A stretch of DNA of 64,000 bases from Clostridium_AI sp964409685 (GTDB taxonomy: Bacteria; Bacillota; Clostridia; Lachnospirales; Lachnospiraceae): positions 1-64,000 of the forward strand of contig CAYPEJ010000012.1 in NCBI GenBank assembly GCA_964409685.1, written 5' to 3'. The notes under the pieces were generated by a model that saw nothing but the letters and a program-made list of their open reading frames with translations, made no database searches and was not told the origin of the DNA. Numbering within the stretch: the stretch's first letter is position 1; the number at the start of each line of letters is the position of its first letter. Shown piece after piece: positions 26,514 to 35,326 of the stretch. Made by a program: the position numbers and the translations under genes.

Positions 26514-28541
26514 GTGAATAAGAAGACAACAAAGTCGCAAAAAATCTGGGCAACTATATTTGTTGTATTGTTAGTAATGTGCCTAGGTTATTATGCAATA
26601 GCATTAGAAAAGAGTATAACAAATACAATAAATATTATCATTGCATGTTTATTTTTAGTAGTTGGGTTTTATTTATCAGGAATATCTTTTCATCAAGAGA
26701 AATGGAAAAGTGGTTGGACCCATGTACTTCCGTTTATTGTGTTTTTAGGAAGTCCATTGTTTATGGTTGCATTTATATGGGACTATTGGTTGAAGGGAAA
26801 TAATGTATTAAATTTTTTTCAGAATGCTATATTAATATACATATTACAAGGAGTTCTATTCGCTCTTATTTACCGAATAAAGATTGTAATGTACATAAGT
26901 ATATTTTTGAATTGGTTTTTCTTTTTCGCAGATGAGATTGTTTTGGTGCTCCGTAAAACACCGTTGGTACCAACGGATTTGCTTAGTATTAAGACTGCGG
27001 TTTCGGTTGCTGGAAATTATACATTTGAGTTTACATCTCGATTAATTGTAGCAACAGCATTTTCTGTTATGTTGGTTTATATCATTCATAAATTAGAACT
27101 GAAAAAGACAATGATAGAGACGTCGAAAATGTTGGAACAACTAGGTGTTCGTTTTGCGTTTTTAGTCTGTAGTGGAATTCTTATTTTATATGTAGGTTCA
27201 TTTCAACGAGAAAAATTTCAAAAAGATAACTTTGACGTGGAAAATATGAATGAGAATGTAGGAACGCTGTTAGCATTTTATTTGAATAGTAAAGAAATGT
27301 TTTTAGAAGAACCTTCTGGATACACGGCAGCAAAAGCAGAACGTCTGTTGGATGAATATACTGACGAGACAGAAGAATACGTGGAAGCATCTACGGTATT
27401 TGATGATGACAATCCCAATGTGATTATTATAATGGATGAAGCATTTTCAGACCTTGAAGTATTAGGGGATTTAGAATTAGATCGGGATCCTTTATCATTC
27501 TGTCATGAACTTGTATCGAATGACAATGTAATCTCAGGTGAGTTGAATGTATCTGTATGGGGCGGAAATACATGTAATAGTGAGTTTGAAGTGCTTACAG
27601 GTAACACTTTGCAGTTGCTCCCATATGGTTCAATTCCGTATATGCAGTATGTGAATAAGAATACATACTCTATCTGTGATTATTTTCATAAGTTGGGTTA
27701 TCGTAATGTTGCGATTCATCCCTATTGGGGACAATGTTGGAGACGAGATACGATTTATAATCAAATTGGATTTGATGAATTTATTGATGCAGAAGATTTT
27801 GATGTGGAAAGTAGTACCCGTAATTTGGATAATATCACAATTCATTCTGGCTTTGATTTTGGTGATTTGGAATATGTTCGTGAGTATATTAGCGATAGAG
27901 AATCGTTCCGAAAGATTATTGAGCAGTATGAAAATAAGGGAGCAGATGAGAAATTATTTATCTTTAATGTAACGATGCAGAATCATGGTGGATATTTGTA
28001 CGATGGAGATAATTTTGAATACACTATAAAATCCAATCGCTATAATGCGCCTTCTGTGAATCAATATTTAAGTTTGATTCAAAAGACAGATGAGGCATTC
28101 GAAGAGTTGATTAGCTATTTTGAGCAGGCAGAGGAACCAACAGTCATTCTTTTCTTTGGAGATCATCAGCCAGGTCTTGCAAATGAATTTTATGAGGAAA
28201 TGTTTGGTCATGCTTATGAAAATTTTACCATAGGCGATTATCAAAAGCGTTACACAGTACCATATTATATCTGGGCGAATTATGATTTGAATTCGTTGTA
28301 CTATGCTCAGACAGATGTAACAAGTACCAATTATCTTTCGTTGATTCTGAAGGAGGCAGCAGGGTTACCATTAGATTCTTGGGATAACTTTAGAAAAGAG
28401 GTACAGGAGGAGTATCCTGTTTTGACAGCTAGAATGCTAGTAGATTGCAATGGAACACGTTACCTAAGAGGTGGGGTTCAGGATGAACTTTTGGATCAAT
28501 ATGAACTCATTCAGTATTATCAAATGAAAGAGGATAAGTGA
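26514..28541 (+). CDS. LTA-synthase-family membrane sulfatase-fold phosphoglycerol transferase
   Basis: A 675-residue protein with five or so N-terminal membrane segments (about residues 14-230) followed by an extracellular sulfatase-like domain. The nucleophile Thr is in GGNTCNSEF (T353), a good match to the GNT/SE core of lipoteichoic acid synthases; metal-site motifs include DEAFSDL, FNVTMQNHGGY and FFGDHQPG. The family transfers glycerol-phosphate to build or decorate surface polymers. The start is GTG with AGGAG nine bases upstream. MBOAT and SGNH genes follow, separated by a terminator, forming a surface-polymer region. Whether its product is true LTA or another polymer is unknown. Confidence 0.85.
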   Translation: MNKKTTKSQKIWATIFVVLLVMCLGYYAIALEKSITNTINIIIACLFLVVGFYLSGISFHQEKWKSGWTHVLPFIVFLGSPLFMVAFIWDYWLKGNNVLNFFQNAILIYILQGVLFALIYRIKIVMYISIFLNWFFFFADEIVLVLRKTPLVPTDLLSIKTAVSVAGNYTFEFTSRLIVATAFSVMLVYIIHKLELKKTMIETSKMLEQLGVRFAFLVCSGILILYVGSFQREKFQKDNFDVENMNENVGTLLAFYLNSKEMFLEEPSGYTAAKAERLLDEYTDETEEYVEASTVFDDDNPNVIIIMDEAFSDLEVLGDLELDRDPLSFCHELVSNDNVISGELNVSVWGGNTCNSEFEVLTGNTLQLLPYGSIPYMQYVNKNTYSICDYFHKLGYRNVAIHPYWGQCWRRDTIYNQIGFDEFIDAEDFDVESSTRNLDNITIHSGFDFGDLEYVREYISDRESFRKIIEQYENKGADEKLFIFNVTMQNHGGYLYDGDNFEYTIKSNRYNAPSVNQYLSLIQKTDEAFEELISYFEQAEEPTVILFFGDHQPGLANEFYEEMFGHAYENFTIGDYQKRYTVPYYIWANYDLNSLYYAQTDVTSTNYLSLILKEAAGLPLDSWDNFRKEVQEEYPVLTARMLVDCNGTRYLRGGVQDELLDQYELIQYYQMKEDK

Positions 28542-28562
28542 AAAATATTTCATAAGATATTA

Positions 28563-28599
28563 GGAAAGACATCATTTTGAAAAAATGATGTCCTTTTCT
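28563..28599 (+). terminator. Terminator after the LTA-synthase-like gene
   Basis: Stem GACATCATTTT / AAAATGATGTC (11 bp) with a short loop and a T-rich tail CCTTTTCTG. Confidence 0.7.
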
Positions 28600-28670
28600 G
28601 TTCTTTATTGAAACTTTTTGTCGGGTTAGTGTATCTAATTACATAGAAAATTAGATGGGAGCAAAGGAGA

Positions 28671-30086
28671 ATGGTCTTTTCAAGCGTAGAGTTTTTATTT
28701 CGATTTTTACCGATATTTTTAATCCTTTATTTTGTAGCAAAACCAAAATATCGTAATGCTGTTTTGCTATTAGGAAGTTTGTTTTTTTATGCGTACGGAG
28801 AACCGATTTATGTCATTTTGATGATTGGTTCCATTGTGCTAAATTATGTGATTGCAAGGCAGATTTATTATGTTCAGACTTTGCAAGATGTTGATACGAA
28901 AAAGCAACAAAAGATATTATTGATAGTAGCTATGGGATTCAATTTTGGAGCACTATTTCTTTTTAAGTATTTGAATTTCTTTATTGGAAATATCAATGGA
29001 TTATTAGGGGCAGACTGGATTCCAGAGGTATCCTTAACTTTGCCATTAGGAATAAGTTTTTATACATTTCAGATGGCGTCCTATTTATTCGATGTGTATC
29101 GAAAAGTGTACAGACCAAAGAAGAGCATCATAGGATTTGCAACTTATGTATGCATGTTCCCTCAATTAATAGCAGGGCCGATTGTTAATTACGGAGAGGT
29201 GGAAGAGCAACTAGACCGAAGAAAAGTTGACCTTGCACAGATTGAATGGGGGACTATTATCTTTGTGGTCGGTCTTGCTTACAAGGTTCTGTTAGCAAAT
29301 AAAATTGCATCTCTTTGGAATGACGTTCAAACAGTTGGTGTTCATGGAATCAATACTGCAACGGCTTGGCTTGGTTCATGGGGATATTCTATGCAGATCT
29401 ATTTTGATTTCTTTGGATATTCTTTGATGGCCATAGGTTTAGGAAAGATACTGGGATTCCATTTTCCAGACAACTTTAGGAATCCGTATTGTTCCAAATC
29501 TGCAACAGAGTTTTGGCGAAGATGGCACATCACATTAGGAAGATGGTTCCGTGATTATGTATACATTCCACTTGGTGGAAATAGAAAAGGTGCTCGTCGA
29601 ATGGTGGTAAATACATTTATCGTGTGGGCATTAACAGGGCTTTGGCATGGAGCAAGCTGGAACTTTGTTATATGGGGGATATTCTTCTTTGTAGTGCTTA
29701 TGATAGAGAAGTTTTGGATTCTCAAATATTTGAATAAGAGCCGTGTGGTTGGACATTTGTATATGTTAACGATTATTCCGATTTCATGGACGATTTTTAA
29801 TATTTCGGACTTGCCATCGTTAGGTTTGTATCTGAAAAGAATGTTAGGTTTGCATATTGATGGAATGGTACTTGCAAATAGTTCATTTCAATTTATGAAA
29901 CTTCTTCATACGTATTGGTGGCTTCTTGCAATCTGTGCAGTATGCTGTACACCGCTACCGATGAAATTAATTCGAAAATACAATAAAACTTGGGCTTGTA
30001 AGTTGTTGGTATTGCTATTGTTCTGGCTTTGTGTGTACCAACTAGTCCAAGGTGGAGAGAATCCATTTCTTTATTTTAGATTCTAG
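28671..30086 (+). CDS. MBOAT-family O-acyltransferase (AlgI/DltB-like)
   Basis: A 471-residue polytopic membrane protein of the MBOAT family that passes acyl groups, usually acetyl, across the membrane to surface polymers. Signs include VFSSVEFLFRFLPIF at the start, FPQLIAGPIVNY (about 163-174), FWRRWHITLGRWFRDYVYIPLGG (about 282-304, kept here only as a landmark) and the catalytic His in GLWHGASWNF. The gene is followed 64 bases later by an SGNH-hydrolase-like gene, the partner that usually completes such an acetylation machine (compare AlgI with AlgJ/AlgX). The polymer is unknown. Confidence 0.9.
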   Translation: MVFSSVEFLFRFLPIFLILYFVAKPKYRNAVLLLGSLFFYAYGEPIYVILMIGSIVLNYVIARQIYYVQTLQDVDTKKQQKILLIVAMGFNFGALFLFKYLNFFIGNINGLLGADWIPEVSLTLPLGISFYTFQMASYLFDVYRKVYRPKKSIIGFATYVCMFPQLIAGPIVNYGEVEEQLDRRKVDLAQIEWGTIIFVVGLAYKVLLANKIASLWNDVQTVGVHGINTATAWLGSWGYSMQIYFDFFGYSLMAIGLGKILGFHFPDNFRNPYCSKSATEFWRRWHITLGRWFRDYVYIPLGGNRKGARRMVVNTFIVWALTGLWHGASWNFVIWGIFFFVVLMIEKFWILKYLNKSRVVGHLYMLTIIPISWTIFNISDLPSLGLYLKRMLGLHIDGMVLANSSFQFMKLLHTYWWLLAICAVCCTPLPMKLIRKYNKTWACKLLVLLLFWLCVYQLVQGGENPFLYFRF

Positions 30087-30150
30087 AACTTTAGATTCTA
30101 GAAAATCCGATTTTCAGACATTAGGAGTTTAGTTTTTAGGAGGAATACCA

Positions 30151-31191
30151 ATGAAGAATTTTTGGAAGCAGTGCCCGTTAGTTGCCATGATTTTGGTTTC
30201 CACAGTGGGTTTGACTATATATGCAGTATTTGGCGTGGTAATTGGCAAATATAATTTTAAAGTAAGTATGACGGAGACGGTATTTAGTGCTGTGCTGAAA
30301 CAGGATTTTAAAGAGGATACAGTACTTGTGGATAATGGAATGGGCGAAGATTTGGCAGAGGAAGATTCAATAGAACAAGATTCTATGGAACAAGATTCGA
30401 ATAAAATGGATGTAGATTCTACAGATGAGACAGAAGTTTCAGAAAATACAGAAACTTTGGATGATACGGGGGCGTCAGAAGATGCAATGAACTTAGGTAG
30501 TCCAACTCAATATATACCGAGAAAAAAGAAAAAACCACGTTCTCCGTACTATGATGATCCAGAAAAAACTGCATTAACAACAGATTATGCCTATGAAAAG
30601 GTCGACAAAAGTTACTTTGATGATGCGCTATTTGTTGGAGATTCCAGAATCGAAGGTATGTGCCTTTACTCAGGACTTGATAATGCAGATTTTAATTATA
30701 GACAAGGGTTGACAGTTTATGATCTAATGACAGAAAAATTGTTAGATGCAGAAAATAAACAAGAAACACTGGAAGAAACATTGTCTAAGAAACAGTATGG
30801 AAAAATATTTATGATGATTGGCATCAATGAGTTAGGTAAGAAAACAACACAGGATTATGCATTGCAATATAAAGCAAATCTAGAGCAGATTCGAGCATTG
30901 CAACCCAATGCTGAGATTTTCGTTATGGGGATTATGAATGTTTCTAGTGAATATTCAGAATCCAATGATGTATTTAATAATGATAATATAAATTCCAAAA
31001 ATGTTGCAATCGCAGGGCTAGCCAATGGAATTGATACGTTCTATTTTGATATAAATCCAGTTATTTCAGATGAAATGGGTGGAATTAAGAAAGAGTATAC
31101 TTGGGACGGAATCCATTTGAAAGCCCAGTATTATAACTTGGTAACAGAATTTTTAATGGAGCATGGAGTAAAAGAGTTAGTGACTGCGTAG
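30151..31191 (+). CDS. SGNH-hydrolase-type protein, likely O-acetylation partner
   Basis: A 346-residue protein with an N-terminal membrane anchor (about residues 8-30), a very acidic linker holding near-repeats (I/M)EQDS and many Asp/Glu (about 68-118), then an SGNH domain. Visible blocks are FVGDSR (nucleophile Ser, about 163-168), GINELG (oxyanion Asn) and WDGIHLKA (catalytic Asp-His). With the MBOAT gene just upstream it probably transfers acetyl to an extracellular acceptor. The acidic spacer may hold the domain away from the membrane. Good AGGAGGAATACC ribosome binding site. Confidence 0.8.
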   Translation: MKNFWKQCPLVAMILVSTVGLTIYAVFGVVIGKYNFKVSMTETVFSAVLKQDFKEDTVLVDNGMGEDLAEEDSIEQDSMEQDSNKMDVDSTDETEVSENTETLDDTGASEDAMNLGSPTQYIPRKKKKPRSPYYDDPEKTALTTDYAYEKVDKSYFDDALFVGDSRIEGMCLYSGLDNADFNYRQGLTVYDLMTEKLLDAENKQETLEETLSKKQYGKIFMMIGINELGKKTTQDYALQYKANLEQIRALQPNAEIFVMGIMNVSSEYSESNDVFNNDNINSKNVAIAGLANGIDTFYFDINPVISDEMGGIKKEYTWDGIHLKAQYYNLVTEFLMEHGVKELVTA

Positions 31192-31196
31192 TTTTA

Positions 31197-31343
31197 CTAA
31201 TTGGCTTGTCTTAGTGGAAGTTCGCATGGACAATCACTAGGCATGTTAGATGGTGACGGTTCATTGATTTCTGGTACGTGAATAACGTCAGGTGCAGAAG
31301 CTGGTGAAGGATTGCTTAGTGGTTGTGGTGTTGGTGATGTCAT
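31197..31343 (-). CDS. Candidate 48-residue proline/serine-rich small protein
   Basis: A minus-strand frame of 48 codons starting MTSPTPQPLSNPSPA and ending CPCELPLRQAN. A strong AAAGGGGA site lies about 5 bases before the ATG. It has 12 Pro and 8 Ser, is acidic to neutral, has one CPC motif and no membrane segment. It converges on the SGNH gene, their stops being only 5 bases apart. No promoter or terminator of its own is certain. I know of no family. It might be a small secreted or structural peptide with non-classical export, or a chance frame; the good ribosome binding site and the Pro-Ser composition argue for translation. Confidence 0.4.
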   Translation of the reverse strand: MTSPTPQPLSNPSPASAPDVIHVPEINEPSPSNMPSDCPCELPLRQAN

Positions 31344-31426
31344 AAAAATCCCCTTTCTGATCTTGTGTCATCATCGAAATGATGCAACACTATTGTTTAC
31401 TTTTTTTATAAAAAATATGCCAAAAA

Positions 31427-31470
31427 GCAATAACGGAAAAGGTTATATTTTATACCTTTTCCGTTATTGT
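31427..31470. terminator. Terminator after the 31495-31884 gene (acts leftwards)
   Basis: Stem CAATAACGGAAAAGG..TATA paired with TATACCTTTTCCGTTATTG, one bulge; on the minus strand it is followed by CTTTTT. It may also stop plus-strand readthrough from the SGNH gene. Confidence 0.75.
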
Positions 31471-31494
31471 ATATTTGAAATTATATATTTAATG

Positions 31495-31884
31495 CTAATT
31501 GAAAATGTCGTCGCTATATTTCACAGAATTTGTACCATTTAAACGAAAACTGCAATTTACTGATTTGCGGTTTCTTCCATAAACATTTTCGTCGATAAAT
31601 TCAGTTTGTTCAATTTCTACAGTAATGCTTATGATATCGCTTCGGCTCGTAAACATATTATATAAACTCTCAAAGGAATCATCGCCATTCAGCCATGTGA
31701 TACCGAAGGGGTGATAGAACATAAAAAGTAATTGTCTCATTGTGTTACATAGATTGTCAGAGTCTTTCTCGTATTCGGTTACAAATAGCTCATTGTGAAT
31801 AGTTAATTCAAAACTTGAGATAATTTCATTTCCATTTTCAAAGTGATTAATTTTGTCAGGTAATACATTTAAGTCAAATATCAT
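31495..31884 (-). CDS. Orphan 129-residue protein of unknown function
   Basis: ATG 31884 is chosen because AGGAGGAGACAAC lies just upstream; a longer frame (to 32004) has no ribosome binding site. The protein is acidic, has no signal peptide or membrane segment, and seems mixed alpha/beta. It reads MIFDLNVLPDK early and ends in VKYSDDIFN. I do not recognise it; it resembles the size and composition of immunity-type or small adaptor proteins, but nothing shows this. It ends before a strong terminator and stands alone between the surface-polymer block and tRNA-Leu. Confidence 0.55.
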   Translation of the reverse strand: MIFDLNVLPDKINHFENGNEIISSFELTIHNELFVTEYEKDSDNLCNTMRQLLFMFYHPFGITWLNGDDSFESLYNMFTSRSDIISITVEIEQTEFIDENVYGRNRKSVNCSFRLNGTNSVKYSDDIFN

Positions 31885-31977
31885 GTTGTCTCCTCCTGAT
31901 TTATCATTTGTATGTGAGTGGTTATAATGTAGCATATTTTTGGAGGAAAGGCAATATTTTGTATTTTGAAAAGAAAA

Positions 31978-32011
31978 AAGCCTTATGAGTACCATATCAC
32001 TCATAAGGCTT
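31978..32011 (-). terminator. Terminator after tRNA-Leu
   Basis: 13-bp stem AAGCCTTATGAGT / ACTCATAAGGCTT with an 8-base loop, followed on the minus strand by TTTTTTC. Confidence 0.85.
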
Positions 32012-32028
32012 TCCTAAGCAAAAAATAA

Positions 32029-32111
32029 TGCGGATGGCGGGACTTGAACCCGCACGATGTCACCACCGTCAGATTTTGAGTCTGATGCGTCTGCCATTCC
32101 GCCACATCCGC
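32029..32111 (-). tRNA. tRNA-Leu(CAA)
   Basis: On the minus strand the acceptor arm GCGGATG pairs with CATCCGC, discriminator A. The anticodon loop CTCAAAA, flanked by TCAGA / TCTGA, gives anticodon CAA (reads UUG). A long variable arm (GGTGGTGACATC region) marks the class II Leu type, and the T-loop GGGTTCAAGTCCC is standard. Three-prime CCA is not encoded. Own promoter and terminator; single-gene unit. Confidence 0.93.
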
Positions 32112-32167
32112 ATGTGAAAATAAAAATTTCATCTTTTAGAAAATTTTTATTCCTCAACGCGAGACTT

Positions 32168-32196
32168 ATTCTATCACATGTGTTAGAATAATGCAA
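32168..32196 (-). promoter_or_regulatory. Promoter for tRNA-Leu
   Basis: On the minus strand TTGCAT and TAGAAT are 17 bases apart, about 55 bases before the mature tRNA. Confidence 0.65.
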
Positions 32197-32234
32197 GAGG
32201 TTTTTGAAAAAAATATTTTTCGAGGTGATAAATT

Positions 32235-32549
32235 TTGACTTGTTTCGAAGCACAATGCCTGATTACGCCATTTATAAATGAAGAATTAGATATCGAACAA
32301 TTAAAAGGTTTTCTTGAGCATATCAACCATTGTGCAGATTGTAAAGACGACCTAGAGGTATATTTTACATTATTAAATGGTATGAAACAGCTTGACGAAA
32401 ACAAAAATATAGCTAATAATTTTCATATTGACTTGGAAGGATTTTTACATAAACAAGAAGAAAAAATCCTTCATGAGAAAAAGAAGAAAATACAGAAGAG
32501 AATTCTTTTGTGTTTGTTTATGATAATATTAGGTTTATGGTTTGCATAA
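32235..32549 (+). CDS. Small membrane protein with anti-sigma-type zinc finger (zf-HC2)
   Basis: A 104-residue protein. Its N-terminal half carries the zf-HC2 pattern: Cys near residue 3, then HINHCADC (His-x3-Cys-x2-Cys, about 30-37), as in ZAS anti-sigma factors. A basic stretch (EKKKKIQKR) is followed by a C-terminal membrane segment (about 88-103). Start TTG with GAGGTGA upstream. No sigma-factor gene lies next to it, so it may act as a free-standing regulator. It is 16 bases upstream of polA. Confidence 0.7.
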   Translation: MTCFEAQCLITPFINEELDIEQLKGFLEHINHCADCKDDLEVYFTLLNGMKQLDENKNIANNFHIDLEGFLHKQEEKILHEKKKKIQKRILLCLFMIILGLWFA

Positions 32550-32564
32550 AAGATTGGAGATTAT

Positions 32565-35309
32565 ATGAGTAAAAAGATAATGTTAGTAGATGGCCATAGT
32601 ATTTTGAATAGGGCTTTTTACGGAATTCCAGATTTAACGAATTCCAAAGGACAACACACCAATGCGGTGTATGGCTTTTTAAATATTTTATTTAAATTAT
32701 TGGACGAAGAAAAAGCGGATTATTTAACTGTAGCATTTGACGTAAAGCATCCGACATTCCGTCATGAGATGTTTCCAGAGTACAAAGGAACTCGTAAGGG
32801 GATGCCAGATGAACTAAGAGAGCAAGTGCCTGTCATGAAAGAAGTATTACAAGCTATGAATATTCGTATCGTAGAGAAACCTGGTTTTGAAGCAGACGAT
32901 ATTCTTGGAACTATCGCGAAAAAGGGAGAAGCAGAAGGGTACGAAGTTTCTGTCGTATCTGGTGACCGTGATTTACTCCAACTTGCAAGTGAGCATATCA
33001 AGATTCGTATTCCAAAAACGAAGAAGACAGGAACAGAAGTCGAAGATTATAACGCAAAAGATGTAGTGGAAAAGTTAGGGTATACACCAGAGCAAGTGAT
33101 TGATATGAAATCTCTTATGGGAGATACTGCAGATAACATTCCAGGAGTGCCGGGCATCGGCGAAAAAACAGCTTTGAAAATCATAACAGCATTCCAAACA
33201 TTAGAAAATGCGTATGCACACATTGACGAAGTTACGCCAAATCGTGCGAGAGAAAATCTTCGTGAACACTATGATAAAGCACAGATGAGTAAAGTTCTTG
33301 CTACCATTAAGACAGATTGCGAATTAGATTATGAAATCGAAGAAGGTAAAATTGAAAATCTGTTTAATGAACAAGCATTTCAATTAATGAAAGAATTAGA
33401 ACTAAAAACGATTCTAAAACGCTTTGATTGTGCAGATGTTTCTACGAACAATAATGTAGAAGAGTGTTTTCGTAAAATCACATTAAATAAGGAAGCAAAA
33501 AAAATCTGGAAAGAATTAAAAGAAAATCAAGGCAGAAAAGATTTTGTATTAGGATTTCAGTTATGGAAGAAAAATGATACAGGCAAATTTTCAGTAGAAG
33601 CCGATGGACAATTTTCTTTCCCAGGATTAGAAGAAAAGAAAGAAGAAATGATTTACGGTGTGTCTCTTTCTTATGAAGGAAAAGAAGGAGAAAAAGCATA
33701 TTTCATTTCTACAGAAGGAGAAATCTCAGGGAATAGCATTTTAGAAGAATTATCAGCACTTTCTATAGAAGGTTTTGTGTCTGTGATTGATTTGAAAGAA
33801 ATGTTATTTATTATGCCAGAAGGTTGTTTGTTAAGTGGAGAACATGATCCATATTTCGATTGTAAGGTTGCGGCGTATTTATTGAATCCGTTGAAGGATA
33901 CTTATGCTTATGATGACTTGGCTCGTGACTATCTTTCTATGACAGTGCCATCTTATGCAGATTATTTTGGAAAAGCAACGATAGAAGCAGCAGTAGAAAA
34001 ACAAGAAGAGTTTATGAAATATGCTTGTTATAGTGCATACGTTCCTATGAAAGCTTACAAGGAATTAACAAAGCAATTAGAAGATGGAAATATGACTTCA
34101 CTTTATTTTGACATTGAGTTACCACTAGTTACGACTTTGTATGAAATGGAAGTGCGTGGTGTCCATGTAAATAAAGAAGAACTTGTACAATACGGCGAAC
34201 GTTTGGGTTCTAGGATTACTTTATTAGAAGCAGAAATTTATGAAATGGTTGGTGAGAAATTCAACATCAACTCACCAAAGCAATTAGGCGTCATTTTATT
34301 TGAAAAAATGAATATGCCATTTGCTAAGAAAACAAAGACAGGTTATTCTACATCTGCGGATATTTTAGAGAAACTTCGTTGCGAATATCCAGTTGTTGAT
34401 AAGATTTTAGAATATCGTCAATTGACAAAATTGAAATCCACTTATGCAGATGGTTTGGCGGTATACATCCAAGAAGACGGAAGAATTCATGGAAAATTCA
34501 ATCAGACCATTACTGCAACAGGACGTATTAGTAGTACTGAACCAAACCTTCAAAATATCCCAATCCGTGTGGAATTAGGAAAAGAAATTCGTAAAGTATT
34601 TGTACCAAAAGAAGGTTATGTATTCTTAGATGCGGATTATTCCCAGATTGAATTACGTGTACTTGCTCATATGTCAGGTGACGAAACCTTAATTCGTGCG
34701 TACCAAGAAGGTCAAGATATTCATAGAATTACAGCTTCCGAAGTATTCCATATCCCTTACGATGAAGTAACATCAAGAGATAGAAGTAATGCAAAGGCTG
34801 TTAACTTTGGTATTATCTATGGAATGAGTGGATTTGGATTAAGTCAAGATTTAAATATTACTAAGAAAGAAGCGGATGAATATATAAAGAAGTATTTCGC
34901 TCGCTTCCCTAAGATTAAAGACTTTATGGATGAGTTAGTTGCATTTGGTAAGGAAAAAGGTTATGTAGAAACATTATTTCACAGAAATCGTCCGATTCCA
35001 GAATTAAAATCTTCTAATTTTATGCAACGCTCATTTGGAGAACGTATCGCTATGAACTCTCCAATCCAGGGAACGGCTGCCGACATCATTAAGATTGCCA
35101 TGAATCGTGTCAATGAAACGTTAAAAGAAAAGAAATTAAAATCTCAATTAATTTTACAGATTCACGATGAATTACTAATTGAGACGCATAAAGATGAAGT
35201 GGAAACAGTTCGTAAAATCTTAGAAGAAGAAATGACAAATGCAGCGCAGTTATTAGTACCACTTGACGTTGATGTAGAAGAGGGAAATAACTGGTACGAA
35301 GCTCATTAA
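32565..35309 (+). CDS. polA: DNA polymerase I
   Basis: A 914-residue enzyme for Okazaki-fragment and repair synthesis. N-terminal 5'-3' exonuclease (VDGHSILNRAFYG start; DMKSLMGDTADNIPGVPGIG near 182-201 landmark). The middle domain (about 310-500) lacks the acidic residues of an active 3'-5' exonuclease, as in Bacillus PolA, so no proofreading is expected. Polymerase motifs: A, DADYSQIELR (about 687-696); B, RSNAKAVNFGIIYG (about 738-751); C, QIHDELLIE (about 864-872). Normal length; follows the zinc-finger gene closely and is 17 bases before coaE. Confidence 0.96.
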   Translation: MSKKIMLVDGHSILNRAFYGIPDLTNSKGQHTNAVYGFLNILFKLLDEEKADYLTVAFDVKHPTFRHEMFPEYKGTRKGMPDELREQVPVMKEVLQAMNIRIVEKPGFEADDILGTIAKKGEAEGYEVSVVSGDRDLLQLASEHIKIRIPKTKKTGTEVEDYNAKDVVEKLGYTPEQVIDMKSLMGDTADNIPGVPGIGEKTALKIITAFQTLENAYAHIDEVTPNRARENLREHYDKAQMSKVLATIKTDCELDYEIEEGKIENLFNEQAFQLMKELELKTILKRFDCADVSTNNNVEECFRKITLNKEAKKIWKELKENQGRKDFVLGFQLWKKNDTGKFSVEADGQFSFPGLEEKKEEMIYGVSLSYEGKEGEKAYFISTEGEISGNSILEELSALSIEGFVSVIDLKEMLFIMPEGCLLSGEHDPYFDCKVAAYLLNPLKDTYAYDDLARDYLSMTVPSYADYFGKATIEAAVEKQEEFMKYACYSAYVPMKAYKELTKQLEDGNMTSLYFDIELPLVTTLYEMEVRGVHVNKEELVQYGERLGSRITLLEAEIYEMVGEKFNINSPKQLGVILFEKMNMPFAKKTKTGYSTSADILEKLRCEYPVVDKILEYRQLTKLKSTYADGLAVYIQEDGRIHGKFNQTITATGRISSTEPNLQNIPIRVELGKEIRKVFVPKEGYVFLDADYSQIELRVLAHMSGDETLIRAYQEGQDIHRITASEVFHIPYDEVTSRDRSNAKAVNFGIIYGMSGFGLSQDLNITKKEADEYIKKYFARFPKIKDFMDELVAFGKEKGYVETLFHRNRPIPELKSSNFMQRSFGERIAMNSPIQGTAADIIKIAMNRVNETLKEKKLKSQLILQIHDELLIETHKDEVETVRKILEEEMTNAAQLLVPLDVDVEEGNNWYEAH

Positions 35310-35326
35310 TTTTAATGGAGGATAAG

